Part shown: in pieces, positions 8,878-17,935 of the stretch
Layout of the letters: each line of letters begins with the position of its first letter
Numbering within the stretch: the first letter of the stretch is position 1
From: JAPYTY01 sp036338435
GTDB lineage: Bacteria > Acidobacteriota > UBA6911 > RPQK01 > JADFOI01
Length of the DNA stretch: 64,000 bases
Assembly (NCBI GenBank): GCA_036338435.1
Contig: JAYZCG010000040.1
Location: 1 to 64,000, forward strand
Reading direction: 5' to 3'
The notes under the pieces: generated by a model
Seen by the model: only the letters and a program-made list of their open reading frames with translations
Told to the model about the DNA's origin: nothing
Database searches by the model: none
Translations under genes and position numbers: made by a program

Positions 8878-8891
8878 TATAGTGCACTATA
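8878..8891. promoter_or_regulatory. Perfect 14-bp palindrome upstream of manC
   Basis: TATAGTGCACTATA is a perfect palindrome in the gap between the M16-like gene and manC, 86 bases before the preferred manC start. It contains a TATAGT that could serve as a -10 element on either strand. It may be an operator or simply chance in AT-rich DNA; no second copy was noticed nearby. Confidence 0.35.
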
Positions 8892-8976
8892 GTTTAGAAA
8901 TCGGCACGTTTCAGATCTGATGGGTAGGGTTGGCAAGAGACAGTAAGCCAATGTGGTTAGGAGGTTAGTAGATTCC

Positions 8977-10041
8977 ATGAAAGTAATCATCATGGCAGGG
9001 GGTCAGGGAACTAGGTTTTGGCCAGTAAGTCGGGAATCCCGGCCCAAGCAGTTTGTTCAGATTGTTGGGTCAAAAACCATGCTCCAAGATACAGTTGCGA
9101 GGCTTGAACCTCTTGTCAGTCTTGAGGATATCTACGTGGTGTGTGGTGAACGTTATGTTTCCCATGTTGTCACGCAACTTGAGTCCCTTCCAAGAGAGCA
9201 GGTTATTGTTGAACCACTAGCACGTAGTACTGCCGCCTGTGTCGGTCTAGCTGCCTGTTACATCAGACAACAATTTCCTAAGGAGGAGGTAATCGCCATA
9301 CTTCCCTCTGATCACATCATTAAGGATGTTGAGGAGTTTCAGAATACTTTGCGTGCCGGTGAGGAATTGGGTAGTGAAGGATGGTTAGTAACGTTTGGTA
9401 TTAAGCCATCCTATCCTGCAACTGGCTATGGGTATATGTTGCGAGGAGAATCGGTAGGGAATTTTGCTGGTCGTCCAGCGTACAAGGTTGCTCAATTTGT
9501 AGAGAAACCTGATCTTTCCAAAGCCAAGAAGTTTTTCAAAGGGAAAGATTATTACTGGAATAGCGGGATCTTCGTTTGCTCGATTGAGCAGATTCTTTCT
9601 GAAATTAACTCAAGTATGCCCCAGTTAGGACAGGCCCTTACTGAGGTTGAGCGGAGCTGGAAAGACCCTGATCGGATGAAGGAAATTTTTTCCTCCTTGG
9701 AGAGTATATCTATGGATTTTGGTATCATGGAAAGGTCTAAAAGAGTTGCCATGTTACCCTCTAATTTCGGATGGAGTGATCTAGGTAACTGGAGAGCTCT
9801 TGAAGATATTCATGGTATTGACAGCCAGGGAATGACCTCCAATACTCCCTATGTGAATGTTGAGAGCCGTGATTGCGTTCTACGGACATCAGGGGGCAAA
9901 CTAGTGGCTCTTGTCGGTGTTGAAGAGCTCGTAGTGGTAGAAACTGAAGACGCCTTACTGGTTTGTTCCAAAGCCAAAACCGAAGAAGTCAAGAAGGTGA
10001 TTGAAAACCTAAGGAAAATGGATCTAAGTCATTATATTTAA
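8977..10041 (+). CDS. manC: Mannose-1-phosphate guanylyltransferase
   Basis: Nucleotidyltransferase (354 residues from ATG 8977) that makes GDP-mannose from mannose-1-phosphate and GTP. The pyrophosphorylase signature GGQGTRFWPVSRESRPKQF begins at residue 7, LPSDH gives the metal-binding region, and FVEKP lies near 165. It lacks the C-terminal isomerase domain of bifunctional AlgA-type enzymes, and a separate isomerase gene follows at once. GTG 8953 is an alternative start in frame, but 8977 begins the conserved strand and has AGGAGG upstream at longer than usual spacing. First gene of a three-gene GDP-mannose unit. Confidence 0.92.
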   Translation: MKVIIMAGGQGTRFWPVSRESRPKQFVQIVGSKTMLQDTVARLEPLVSLEDIYVVCGERYVSHVVTQLESLPREQVIVEPLARSTAACVGLAACYIRQQFPKEEVIAILPSDHIIKDVEEFQNTLRAGEELGSEGWLVTFGIKPSYPATGYGYMLRGESVGNFAGRPAYKVAQFVEKPDLSKAKKFFKGKDYYWNSGIFVCSIEQILSEINSSMPQLGQALTEVERSWKDPDRMKEIFSSLESISMDFGIMERSKRVAMLPSNFGWSDLGNWRALEDIHGIDSQGMTSNTPYVNVESRDCVLRTSGGKLVALVGVEELVVVETEDALLVCSKAKTEEVKKVIENLRKMDLSHYI

Positions 10042-10049
10042 ATATTTTT

Positions 10050-11150
10050 ATGAGAGCTTATTTAGATAACCCTGCGGCTATGATGAAGTCTGATCCAGAA
10101 GGGATGTCAGCCATGCTGGCGGGTTTTGGCGGTCAACTAGAGGAGGCCCTAAGGATGGAATTAGATTTAGAGTCTTTTTCCATCGGAGAAATCCAAAACA
10201 TTCTCATCTGTGGGAGGGGGGGGTCTGCTGTAGGGGGTGATTTGCTGAAATCTTATCTGGGAACAGAGCTAAAAATCCCACTATATGTGAATAGGAGCCA
10301 TACTCTTCCAGGGTTTGCTGGTCCCTCTACCTTAGCAGTCATTTGTAGCTATTCTGGCGAAACTAAAGAGACGCTTTCTGCCTTTCACGAAGCTCGCAAG
10401 GCTAAGTGTTCGATTATTTGCTGGACTAGCAATGGGTGTCTTCAGGATTTGGCTAAGAAGCATGGCCTTGCCCATATTAAGGTTCCTTCTGGACTACCTC
10501 CACGGACTTCTCTGGCATACTCGACCATCCCACTGCTGAGGATTTTGGCTCAGAAAGGTTTAGTTTCCGATCGTTCTGATGAAATACAAGATGCTCTTGA
10601 GGGAGTGAAAAAATTCATTGAGAACTACCGCTTGGAAACCCCAGTGGAGGATAACGAGGCAAAACAACTAGCTTTGAAAGTATACGGAAAGATTCCTTTG
10701 GTATACGGGAGTCAGGATCGCTTAGATGTAGTTGCCAACCGTTGGAGGGAGCAGTTTGCTGAAAATAGTAAGCAACTGTCCTACTCTGGAGCATTACCTG
10801 AGATGAATCACAATGAGATTGCTGGATGGAAACACCCGAGCAGCATGCTCGCACAATTCATCCCCATTTTTCTATGTGACAAAGACGATCATCCGGAGAT
10901 CCAGATGAGGATCGAGTTAACAAAAGAAGTTCTATCTGGAAAGGCTGAGGAGGTTTTGGAATGTAGTAGTCAAGGAGGAAACTGGATGGAGCGCCTTTGG
11001 TCTTTAATCCTTTTGGGTGACTACACGAGTCTTTATCTGGCTTTTTTGAATATGGAAAATCCTGTGCCGGTTGAAGTAATCAACGATTTCAAGAGTTACT
11101 TGGAGCACGAGCTGAAAGACTCTCCTAAGGAATGGAAAAATGGGGATTAA
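10050..11150 (+). CDS. Bifunctional phosphoglucose/phosphomannose isomerase
   Basis: A 366-residue SIS-domain enzyme interconverting fructose-6-phosphate with glucose-6-phosphate and mannose-6-phosphate. Seen: phosphate-binding loop ICGRGGSAVGGD (about 53-64), second SIS element CSYSGETKETLS near 110, and the family-specific EMNHNEIAGW near 251, with the active-site Glu and His of the archaeal/bacterial PGI/PMI family. Starts eight bases after manC and overlaps the next gene by 11 bases, so the three genes form one operon. It supplies mannose-6-phosphate to the mutase downstream and so stands in for ManA. Confidence 0.9.
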   Translation: MRAYLDNPAAMMKSDPEGMSAMLAGFGGQLEEALRMELDLESFSIGEIQNILICGRGGSAVGGDLLKSYLGTELKIPLYVNRSHTLPGFAGPSTLAVICSYSGETKETLSAFHEARKAKCSIICWTSNGCLQDLAKKHGLAHIKVPSGLPPRTSLAYSTIPLLRILAQKGLVSDRSDEIQDALEGVKKFIENYRLETPVEDNEAKQLALKVYGKIPLVYGSQDRLDVVANRWREQFAENSKQLSYSGALPEMNHNEIAGWKHPSSMLAQFIPIFLCDKDDHPEIQMRIELTKEVLSGKAEEVLECSSQGGNWMERLWSLILLGDYTSLYLAFLNMENPVPVEVINDFKSYLEHELKDSPKEWKNGD

Positions 11151-12519
11151 TCCAGAAATTTTTCGAGAGTATGACATTCGCGGAATTGCCGAGAGTGATC
11201 TAACGAATCCTGTGGTGTTCAAATTGGGTCAGTCTTTAGGAACATATTTGGGAACTCGTGGGTGTAAGAAAATGACCCTTGGAAGGGACTGCCGAATGAG
11301 TTCAGTAAGGCTGATGGAACAGCTTTCCCGCGGACTACTGTCCACGGGTTTGAGTATTGTTGATATTGGAGTTTGTCCTACACCGGTGCTATATTTTTCG
11401 TTACACCACCTCAATTTGGATGCGGGCATAATGATAACGGGAAGCCACAACCCGCCCGAATATAACGGTTTTAAAGTTGCTGTGGGGAGTTTGACTATTC
11501 ATGGAGAACAAATCCAGGAGGTGCGTAAAATTGCCGAAGCAGGTACGTTTCTTACTGGAGAAGGGAATAAAAAGGAACTCTCTCTTGCGTCTCAGTATCG
11601 AGATTGCCTTGCCAAGGCCTTTGGTCGATTGAGCAACCCACTAAAAGTTGTGGTAGATGCTGGGAATGGGACTGGTGCTGTTTTGGGTCCGCAGGTTTAC
11701 CGGGATATGGGTTGTGAGGTCATTGAACTTTACTGCACCATGGATGGAAATTTCCCCAACCATCATCCCGATCCCACCGTGGTGGAGTATTTACAAGATC
11801 TTTTACAGATGGTTCAGGACGAAAAAGCCGATCTTGGAATTGCCTTTGACGGGGACACCGATCGAATTGGTGTAGTCGATGATATAGGCAATATCGTTTG
11901 GGGAGACGATCTGATGATTTTGTACAGCCGTGAGATTTTGGCTAACAATCCCGGAGCTACCATCGTTGGCGAAGTTAAATGTTCCAAGAACCTATATGAT
12001 GAGATTGCAAAACTAGGTGGGCGAGGAATTATGTGGAAGGCTGGGCATTCGCTCATCAAGTCTAAAATGAAAGATGAAGAGGCCCTTTTGGGTGGAGAAA
12101 TGAGCGGCCATATGTTTTTTGCTGATCGTTATTTTGGATATGACGACGCCATCTATGCAGGAGCTCGACTTTTGGAGAATCTCTCTGAAAGTGGACGGAA
12201 AATATCTGAGCTATTGTCAGATGTACCTAAAACTTATAGTACCCCGGAAATTAGAGTGAATTGTCCAGAAGCATTAAAATTTAAGGTTGTCGGACAGGCG
12301 CGAGAGTATTTTAGTCAGCATTATACTGTCGTACTTATTGATGGAGTACGGGTACTTTTTGATAGGGGTTGGGGATTAGTAAGAGCTTCAAATACCCAAC
12401 CGATCATCGTGTTACGCTTTGAAGCGGAATCACCTGAACTCTTGGAAGAGATTCAGAGTTTGGTAGAAGGTAAGATTCAAGAATTCCAAGAGACTATGAT
12501 TTTTGAAATCAGTCACTGA
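11140..12519 (+). CDS. manB: Phosphomannomutase/phosphoglucomutase
   Basis: Alpha-D-phosphohexomutase of 459 residues that moves the phosphate between C6 and C1 of mannose (and probably glucose). The catalytic phosphoserine loop is ITGSHNPPEYNG at about 101-112, the metal loop is FDGDTDRIG near 240, the sugar loop is GEMSGH near 322, and the phosphate-binding loop RASNTQPIIVLRFE lies near the end. All four domains are present at normal length, like AlgC/ManB. The start overlaps the upstream isomerase gene by 11 bases, which suggests translational coupling. With its two neighbours it completes fructose-6-phosphate to GDP-mannose for the glycan cluster at 19-27 kb. Confidence 0.92.
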   Translation: MGINPEIFREYDIRGIAESDLTNPVVFKLGQSLGTYLGTRGCKKMTLGRDCRMSSVRLMEQLSRGLLSTGLSIVDIGVCPTPVLYFSLHHLNLDAGIMITGSHNPPEYNGFKVAVGSLTIHGEQIQEVRKIAEAGTFLTGEGNKKELSLASQYRDCLAKAFGRLSNPLKVVVDAGNGTGAVLGPQVYRDMGCEVIELYCTMDGNFPNHHPDPTVVEYLQDLLQMVQDEKADLGIAFDGDTDRIGVVDDIGNIVWGDDLMILYSREILANNPGATIVGEVKCSKNLYDEIAKLGGRGIMWKAGHSLIKSKMKDEEALLGGEMSGHMFFADRYFGYDDAIYAGARLLENLSESGRKISELLSDVPKTYSTPEIRVNCPEALKFKVVGQAREYFSQHYTVVLIDGVRVLFDRGWGLVRASNTQPIIVLRFEAESPELLEEIQSLVEGKIQEFQETMIFEISH

Positions 12520-12551
12520 GAATGCAGTATGCGAGAAGTTGTGATTAAAAG

Positions 12552-13358
12552 ATGAAGGACTATCACGTTCTTATCGTCAGTGATGGTATAGGAGAGACTG
12601 CTACTCGTATGTTCAAAGCAGTCATGCTTCAGTTTAGTGAGGATGTGTTTCTTACTCGCCATACTAACATCCGTGAAAAGAAGCATATTCGGGAAATCTT
12701 TAAAAGAACGTTAAGTGAAAATGTTTTAGTCGTTTATACCTTTGTGTCCAAAGATTTGCGTAGATATACGGAGAAGTTGGCGGAGCGGCATGGGGCACAC
12801 TCTATTGATGTGCTTGGTCCTATGATGGAGAAGTTGGAGACTTTGTTTCATAAACCTCCAGTGGCTAAACCCGGTCTACTCCATCGAGTGGATGAAGAGT
12901 ATTATTCTCGGATGAGCGCGATTGAATACGCGATTAGACATGACAACAACAGCTCCCTTGAGGATCTTGAAACTGCCGACATTGTCCTGGTTGGTGTAAG
13001 TCGTACTTCCAAAACTCCCCTGGGTATATATTTAGCCCAGGATGGGTGGAAGGTTGCAAATATTCCTGTCTTTGAAGGGGAGCCGTTGCCCAAAAAACTT
13101 TTCGAGATTAACCAAAAAAAAATTGTGGCTCTTTCCATAGCGCCTAAACGGTTGGCGGAAATGCGACAGGCACGGGTGCGATTGGTTGAAAAAGATAAGA
13201 GCTATGCCGATGTTGATTTTATAAAGAGGGAACTAGACTATGCTACGTCCCTTTACCATGACACTATTTGGCCAGTCATCGATGTAACCGGAAAGTCTGT
13301 TGAAGAACTCTCCCAGGAAGTCTTGGATGTGTTGGTGGAAAAGAGAGGGAAGTTATAG
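12552..13358 (+). CDS. PEP synthase / pyruvate phosphate dikinase regulatory protein (DUF299 kinase-pyrophosphorylase)
   Basis: A 268-residue member of the DUF299 family, which switches PEP synthase or PPDK off and on by ADP-dependent phosphorylation of a threonine and phosphate-dependent dephosphorylation. Seen: N-terminal VLIVSDGIGETATRMFKA, HRVDEEYYSRMSAIEYAIRHD in the middle, and the P-loop-like GVSRTSKTPLGIYLA near 148-162, followed by VANIPV. No ppsA or ppdK gene lies in this window, so the target is elsewhere. It sits 32 bases after the mutase gene and could share its transcript. Confidence 0.9.
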   Translation: MKDYHVLIVSDGIGETATRMFKAVMLQFSEDVFLTRHTNIREKKHIREIFKRTLSENVLVVYTFVSKDLRRYTEKLAERHGAHSIDVLGPMMEKLETLFHKPPVAKPGLLHRVDEEYYSRMSAIEYAIRHDNNSSLEDLETADIVLVGVSRTSKTPLGIYLAQDGWKVANIPVFEGEPLPKKLFEINQKKIVALSIAPKRLAEMRQARVRLVEKDKSYADVDFIKRELDYATSLYHDTIWPVIDVTGKSVEELSQEVLDVLVEKRGKL

Positions 13359-13476
13359 GGTTGGTCTGCATGCATGTTGGTGTGTTGTCTGTTCTTCCCT
13401 GTCGGAGTGTGTTTAATGATTCTATTGTCCCATCGTTCTATTTGCAGATAAGCTATTAATCCGAAAGGTGTAAGTA

Positions 13477-14343
13477 GTGTTGACCCAAATGATTCCTGCG
13501 TTCAAATACCATAGCTATGGAAACGACTTTGTTGTGGTTGCTCCCGATCAAGTTCAGCAGGGCAACTATTCAGATTTTGCGAAGGCGATCTGCAACAATC
13601 ACTTTGGCATAGGGGCAGATGGATGTGTATTTGTGGAAGAGATCGCTTCCGGAAGTATTCCTATGAAAATATTTAACCGTGATGGAAGCGAAGCCGGTAT
13701 TTCAGGAAATGGCTTTCGTTGTGGCTGTGCCTTTTTGCACCATCATGATTTGGTAAATAACACGGATATAACTATCACAACCGGTGCGGGGATGAGATGT
13801 TATAGCCTAGTCGAGAAGAAGGATGGATTTTGGACTTATCAGTCTCAAATGGGGAGTCCCATCTTTGAACCTGCAGACATCCCTTTTTGTGCACCCAGTG
13901 AATTGCACGAAATCAAAGAATATTCTCTTGACGTGGGGGGGGACAAAGTTTCAATCACAGTTCTTTCGGTAGGGAATCCCCAATGCATCGTTTTTGTAGA
14001 AGAACTTCCACAGAAAGACAATTTTCAGCGATTGGGCCGGTTACTTGAGTGTCATCCAGACTTTCCGCAGAGAACTAATGTGAGTTTTGTGCAAGTGGTG
14101 GGCTCGAACCAATTGAAGATAAAGTTATGGGAGCGGGGCGTTGGGCCAACTTGTTCTTCCGGAACTGGATCCTGTGCTGCCGCTGTGGCAACAATCTTAG
14201 CCGGGAAGGTTCAATCTCCCGTTATAGTAACTACTGAGACCGGCTTCCAAAAGGTAGAATGGGACGGAGAGGCGGAAATTCACCTAACAGGTGATGCACG
14301 GTTCATTGCTGAGATTAATTTTTACTGGGAGTGCAGTCGGTAG
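13477..14343 (+). CDS. dapF: Diaminopimelate epimerase-like protein with both catalytic cysteines replaced by serine
   Basis: A 288-residue protein with the two-lobed DapF fold: FHSYGNDF-like opening (KYHSYGNDF), GIGADG at 45-50, and NRDGSEAGISGNGFRC in lobe one; LWERGVGPTCSSGTGSC in lobe two. Canonical DapF has a catalytic Cys in both loops (EMCGNG and TxACGTG). Here Ser76 (TCA) and Ser228 (TCC) stand at those places, and the usual Glu of GxGET is Pro224. Cys82, Cys226 and Cys233 remain nearby. The call by homology is DapF for lysine and peptidoglycan synthesis, but the chemistry may differ. The start is GTG with AAAGG nine bases upstream; ATG 13489 is an alternative. lysA lies 4 kb away. 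Confidence 0.75.
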   Translation: MLTQMIPAFKYHSYGNDFVVVAPDQVQQGNYSDFAKAICNNHFGIGADGCVFVEEIASGSIPMKIFNRDGSEAGISGNGFRCGCAFLHHHDLVNNTDITITTGAGMRCYSLVEKKDGFWTYQSQMGSPIFEPADIPFCAPSELHEIKEYSLDVGGDKVSITVLSVGNPQCIVFVEELPQKDNFQRLGRLLECHPDFPQRTNVSFVQVVGSNQLKIKLWERGVGPTCSSGTGSCAAAVATILAGKVQSPVIVTTETGFQKVEWDGEAEIHLTGDARFIAEINFYWECSR

Positions 14344-14414
14344 TCTAAATTTGGCATAGATCCTCACGAAGTGACACAGACGATGCTGAGGGAGTATGAG
14401 AAGGGCTGTGTGAG

Positions 14415-15542
14415 ATGTCTTTACTTCAGAAAATTGAAGGCGAAAACGAGCAGATTATTGACCTTTTGCGTGAACTGATCGAGCGCGAGAGTCCCTCCAA
14501 TCAGAAAAATCTAGTGGATGTATTGGGGGCATTTATTGTGGATTGGTTACGTGATCAAAGTCTTAGTCCACAAGTTCTTCCTCGCAAAAATGTTGGAGAT
14601 ATTATTTGGGCGGAATGGGGCAAGGAACAGTCTGGACGCATTCTTGTTTTGTGTCATATTGACACGGTCTGGCCGGCTGGAAGTCTTGAGCAAAATCCAT
14701 TTCGTATCGAAGATGGACGCATCTATGGGCCTGGTAGCTATGACATGAAGGGTGGTATAGCTTCGACCCTGAAGATTCAAGAGTATCTCAATCGTGGTTG
14801 GATCAATCCGAGCAAGAAAGTACGTTTTCTTTACACCACTGATGAGGAATTGACCAGTTCCCATAGCCGAAAAGTCATTGAAGAGTTTGCTCGTGAAAGT
14901 GATGCGGTGCTGGTGACTGAGCCACCTCTTTCAGGAGGTGAACTCAAGACAGCACGAAAGGGAGTCGGTAGCTATGTCATTAAGGTTTATGGCAAATCCG
15001 CCCATTCGGGAGTTGAACCCGAGAAGGGGATAGATGCCATTGAGGAGTTAACCAAGCGCATTGGTGAGATTCGTTCTATCCCACTCCAGGAGAAAGAAAC
15101 CACTGTGACGGTGACACAGATACACGGTGGAACTGCGATCAACACGGTGGCTGAATATGCAGAAGCGGTTATAGATACTAGATTTAACAACAAGGAAGCA
15201 GCCGATCAAGTAGATAAGGCACTACGTGCTTTACAGCCTGAAGTGCCGGGTGTTCGGTTGGAGGTAGAAGGTGGCATCGACCGTTACCCCATGGTCAAGA
15301 CTGATGGTTCTCAGGAGCTATTCAAAAAAGCTCAAGGAATTGCTACCGAGCTAGGGTTTGATTTAGGTGAAGGGAGTACTGGAGGGGGAAGTGATGGGAA
15401 TTTTACATCGGCTCTGGATATTCCAACATTGGATGGATTGGGCATTCCGGGAGATGGGGCCCATGCCTGGCACGAGCACGTACGGGTGAATCAACTAGCT
15501 CCACGAATTGCTTTGCTAGCTCTTCTAATAGAGAGACTTTGA
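14415..15542 (+). CDS. M20-family metallopeptidase (carboxypeptidase G2-like)
   Basis: A 375-residue two-zinc hydrolase. Ligand motifs: His81 and Asp83 in LCHIDTVWPAG, Asp110 in GPGSYDMKGG, catalytic Glu144-Glu145 in TTDEE, a later acidic residue in VTEPP near 171, and a C-terminal His in HAWHEHV. The middle segment (about 180-290: GKSAHSGVEPEKGIDAIEEL) is the usual dimerisation domain. HIDTVWPAG resembles glutamate carboxypeptidases more than DapE. Because it follows the DapF-like gene by 71 bases, an N-acyl-DAP or amino-acid deacylase role is conceivable. Cytoplasmic: no signal peptide seen. Confidence 0.85.
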   Translation: MSLLQKIEGENEQIIDLLRELIERESPSNQKNLVDVLGAFIVDWLRDQSLSPQVLPRKNVGDIIWAEWGKEQSGRILVLCHIDTVWPAGSLEQNPFRIEDGRIYGPGSYDMKGGIASTLKIQEYLNRGWINPSKKVRFLYTTDEELTSSHSRKVIEEFARESDAVLVTEPPLSGGELKTARKGVGSYVIKVYGKSAHSGVEPEKGIDAIEELTKRIGEIRSIPLQEKETTVTVTQIHGGTAINTVAEYAEAVIDTRFNNKEAADQVDKALRALQPEVPGVRLEVEGGIDRYPMVKTDGSQELFKKAQGIATELGFDLGEGSTGGGSDGNFTSALDIPTLDGLGIPGDGAHAWHEHVRVNQLAPRIALLALLIERL

Positions 15543-15632
15543 CAACTAGCGATAGTATGGAGTTTGCCTCATAGAGAGGGGTTGGTAAACTGCTGAGGCA
15601 CAATCATAGAGGGGAATGGGTGATACATAATC

Positions 15633-16880
15633 ATGGTAAGTGAAGATATTGTGAGTACCAGTCCGGGGGAGAAAATTATTTTTTCAGCCGGTGGTATTCG
15701 GGTTCCAGATAATCCTATCATTCCTTTCATCGAAGGGGATGGGATCGGACGCGACATCTGGAAGGCTACTCAACAGGTTTTAGATGCGGGTATCCAAAAA
15801 GCTTATAAGAGAGATCGCTCGATCATATGGTTTGAAGTCTTTGCTGGGGAAAAAGCAAAAGCTCAGTTCGATGAATGGCTTCCTGATAGTACTGTCAAGG
15901 CCATATCCGAGTATTTAGTTGCTATTAAGGGCCCCTTAACTACTCCGGTCGGAACAGGGATCCGTAGTTTAAATGTAAGGTTGCGCCAAATTTTAGATCT
16001 CTATTCTTGCGTACGTCCTTGTCGTTATATACCCAACGTTCCGTCGCCTGTCCGTGAGCCCCACAAACTTGATGTCGTAATTTTCCGGGAAAATACTGAA
16101 GATGTGTATGCAGGGGTGGAATGGCAACACGGTACGCCGGAGGTAAGGGAAATTATTGATTTTCTGAATTCGAAATTTTCTTCGGGTATCAGAGAAGACT
16201 CAGGTATTGGGATCAAGCCTATTTCTAAGTTTGCAACCGAGCGGTTAGTGCGCCATGCAATTCAATACGCCATCGATCACGGAAGACGGCGTGTAACGCT
16301 TGTCCACAAAGGCAATATCATGAAGTTTACTGAAGGAGCCTTTAGAGACTGGGGATATGAATTGTCTAAAAAAGAATTCCCAAATGTCTGTATTAACGAA
16401 GTCGAATTGATGGACAAGTGTGATGGGAACATTCCGGACGGGAAGATTTTAGTTAATGATCGTATTGCAGATGCCATGTTCCAACAGGTTCTGTTACGTC
16501 CAGATAACTATGAGGTGATTGCTTTGCCCAATCTTAACGGAGATTATCTCTCCGATGCTTGTGCTGCCCAAGTGGGGGGGTTGGGAATGGCACCAGGGGC
16601 CAATATAGGTGACAAGATAGCACTTTTTGAAGCCACTCACGGAACTGCACCTAAATATGCAGATCAGGACAAGGTTAATCCCAGTTCATTGATTTTGTCA
16701 GGGGTTATGATGTTGGAGCATTTGGGATGGGAGAAATCAGCGAGTCTTATTTATTCTGCTTTGTGCAAGACTATTGCTCAAAAGCAGGTTACCTATGATT
16801 TAGAGCGACAGATGGAGGGAGCTGCGATCTTAAAGACCAGTGAATTTGCTTCGGCCATTATTAAAAATCTAGCAGGATAA
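15633..16880 (+). CDS. icd: Isocitrate dehydrogenase (NADP-type)
   Basis: A 415-residue beta-decarboxylating dehydrogenase that oxidises isocitrate to 2-oxoglutarate in the TCA cycle. Seen: PFIEGDGIGRDIW near 30, the substrate-phosphate loop SLNVRLRQILDLYSCVRPCRY (about 110-130, the serine corresponds to the regulatory Ser113 of E. coli), FRENTEDVYAGVEW near 150, LNGDYLSD near 303 with metal aspartates, and ATHGTAPKYADQDKVNP near 335 at the cofactor site. Length and motifs match E. coli-type NADP enzymes. The mdh gene follows after 11 bases, so two TCA genes are co-transcribed. Confidence 0.93.
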   Translation: MVSEDIVSTSPGEKIIFSAGGIRVPDNPIIPFIEGDGIGRDIWKATQQVLDAGIQKAYKRDRSIIWFEVFAGEKAKAQFDEWLPDSTVKAISEYLVAIKGPLTTPVGTGIRSLNVRLRQILDLYSCVRPCRYIPNVPSPVREPHKLDVVIFRENTEDVYAGVEWQHGTPEVREIIDFLNSKFSSGIREDSGIGIKPISKFATERLVRHAIQYAIDHGRRRVTLVHKGNIMKFTEGAFRDWGYELSKKEFPNVCINEVELMDKCDGNIPDGKILVNDRIADAMFQQVLLRPDNYEVIALPNLNGDYLSDACAAQVGGLGMAPGANIGDKIALFEATHGTAPKYADQDKVNPSSLILSGVMMLEHLGWEKSASLIYSALCKTIAQKQVTYDLERQMEGAAILKTSEFASAIIKNLAG

Positions 16881-16891
16881 AGGAGAAGTCC

Positions 16892-17833
16892 ATGCGATCA
16901 AAAGTTACGGTAGTGGGAAGTGGGAATGTCGGCGCAACCACCGCCCAGCGTCTGGTAGATCAGCAACTGGCTGATGTTGTGTTGGTAGATATTCTGGAAG
17001 GAATTCCTCAGGGGAAAGCTCTAGATCTTTTAGAGGCTGGACCGGTAGAGGGTTATGACTTTGAACTGAGTGGTTCTAATAATTATGAGGATACCGAAAA
17101 TTCTGATGTGGTAGTGATTACAGCTGGTCTTCCCCGAAAGCCTGGAATGAGTCGGGATGATCTATTGTTGAAAAATGCTGGTATTGTGAGAGAAGTTACA
17201 GAAAATATCGTTCGTCACAGCCCTGAATGCATAATAATTGTGGTCAGCAATCCGCTAGACGCAATGTGTCAGGTTGCCAAATCGGTCAGTGGGTTTCCTA
17301 GGGAGCGACTCATCGGTATGGCAGGTATTCTTGATTCTGCCCGTTTCCGAACCTTTATCGCACAGGAGTTGAATGTATCTGTAGAGAACACCCATGCTTT
17401 TGTTTTAGGCGGACACGGGGACACAATGGTGCCACTGCCTCGCTATTCAACTGTGGCTGGTATTCCGATCACCGAACTGATGTCGGAAGATCGTATCGAA
17501 TCTCTGGTACAAAGGACTCGAGATGGCGGAGCTGAAATTGTCGGACTACTCAAACAGGGTAGTGCTTTTTATGCTCCTTCAGCAGCAGCCGTTGAAATGG
17601 TGAAATCAATTTTAATGGACAAAAAGAAAATCCTTCCCTGCTGTGTATATCTTGAGGGTGAGTATGGAGTCAGTGATCTTTACGTTGGAGTTCCCGTTAA
17701 ACTGGGATGCGAAGGTGCAGAAGAAGTTGTTGAAATCACCTTGAGTGATGAGGAGAAAACCCAGCTACAACACTCTGTCCATGCTGTTGCTGAACTGGTG
17801 GATGTGTTGAAAGAGAATGGATATGTGAGTTGA
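16892..17833 (+). CDS. mdh: Malate dehydrogenase (LDH-like)
   Basis: A 313-residue NAD-dependent malate dehydrogenase of the lactate/malate family. The Rossmann loop GSGNVGATTAQ is at 9-19, Asp33 in LVDILEG indicates NAD preference, PRKPGMSRDDLL gives the substrate arginines (82 and 88; Arg at this loop favours malate over lactate), and catalytic His175 sits in VLGGHGDTMVP with Asp148 in ILDSARFR. AGGAG precedes the ATG. It immediately follows icd. The stop is 103 bases from the end of the convergent lysA. Confidence 0.93.
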   Translation: MRSKVTVVGSGNVGATTAQRLVDQQLADVVLVDILEGIPQGKALDLLEAGPVEGYDFELSGSNNYEDTENSDVVVITAGLPRKPGMSRDDLLLKNAGIVREVTENIVRHSPECIIIVVSNPLDAMCQVAKSVSGFPRERLIGMAGILDSARFRTFIAQELNVSVENTHAFVLGGHGDTMVPLPRYSTVAGIPITELMSEDRIESLVQRTRDGGAEIVGLLKQGSAFYAPSAAAVEMVKSILMDKKKILPCCVYLEGEYGVSDLYVGVPVKLGCEGAEEVVEITLSDEEKTQLQHSVHAVAELVDVLKENGYVS

Positions 17834-17935
17834 AGTGCTATAGGGGATGTCTTATAGCGAGAACTCTTTCGATCCGACGCTGATCTGTTATTTGGTATCC
17901 CGAATGGGCGTGGTGAGAACAAGGTTTGAGAAATA

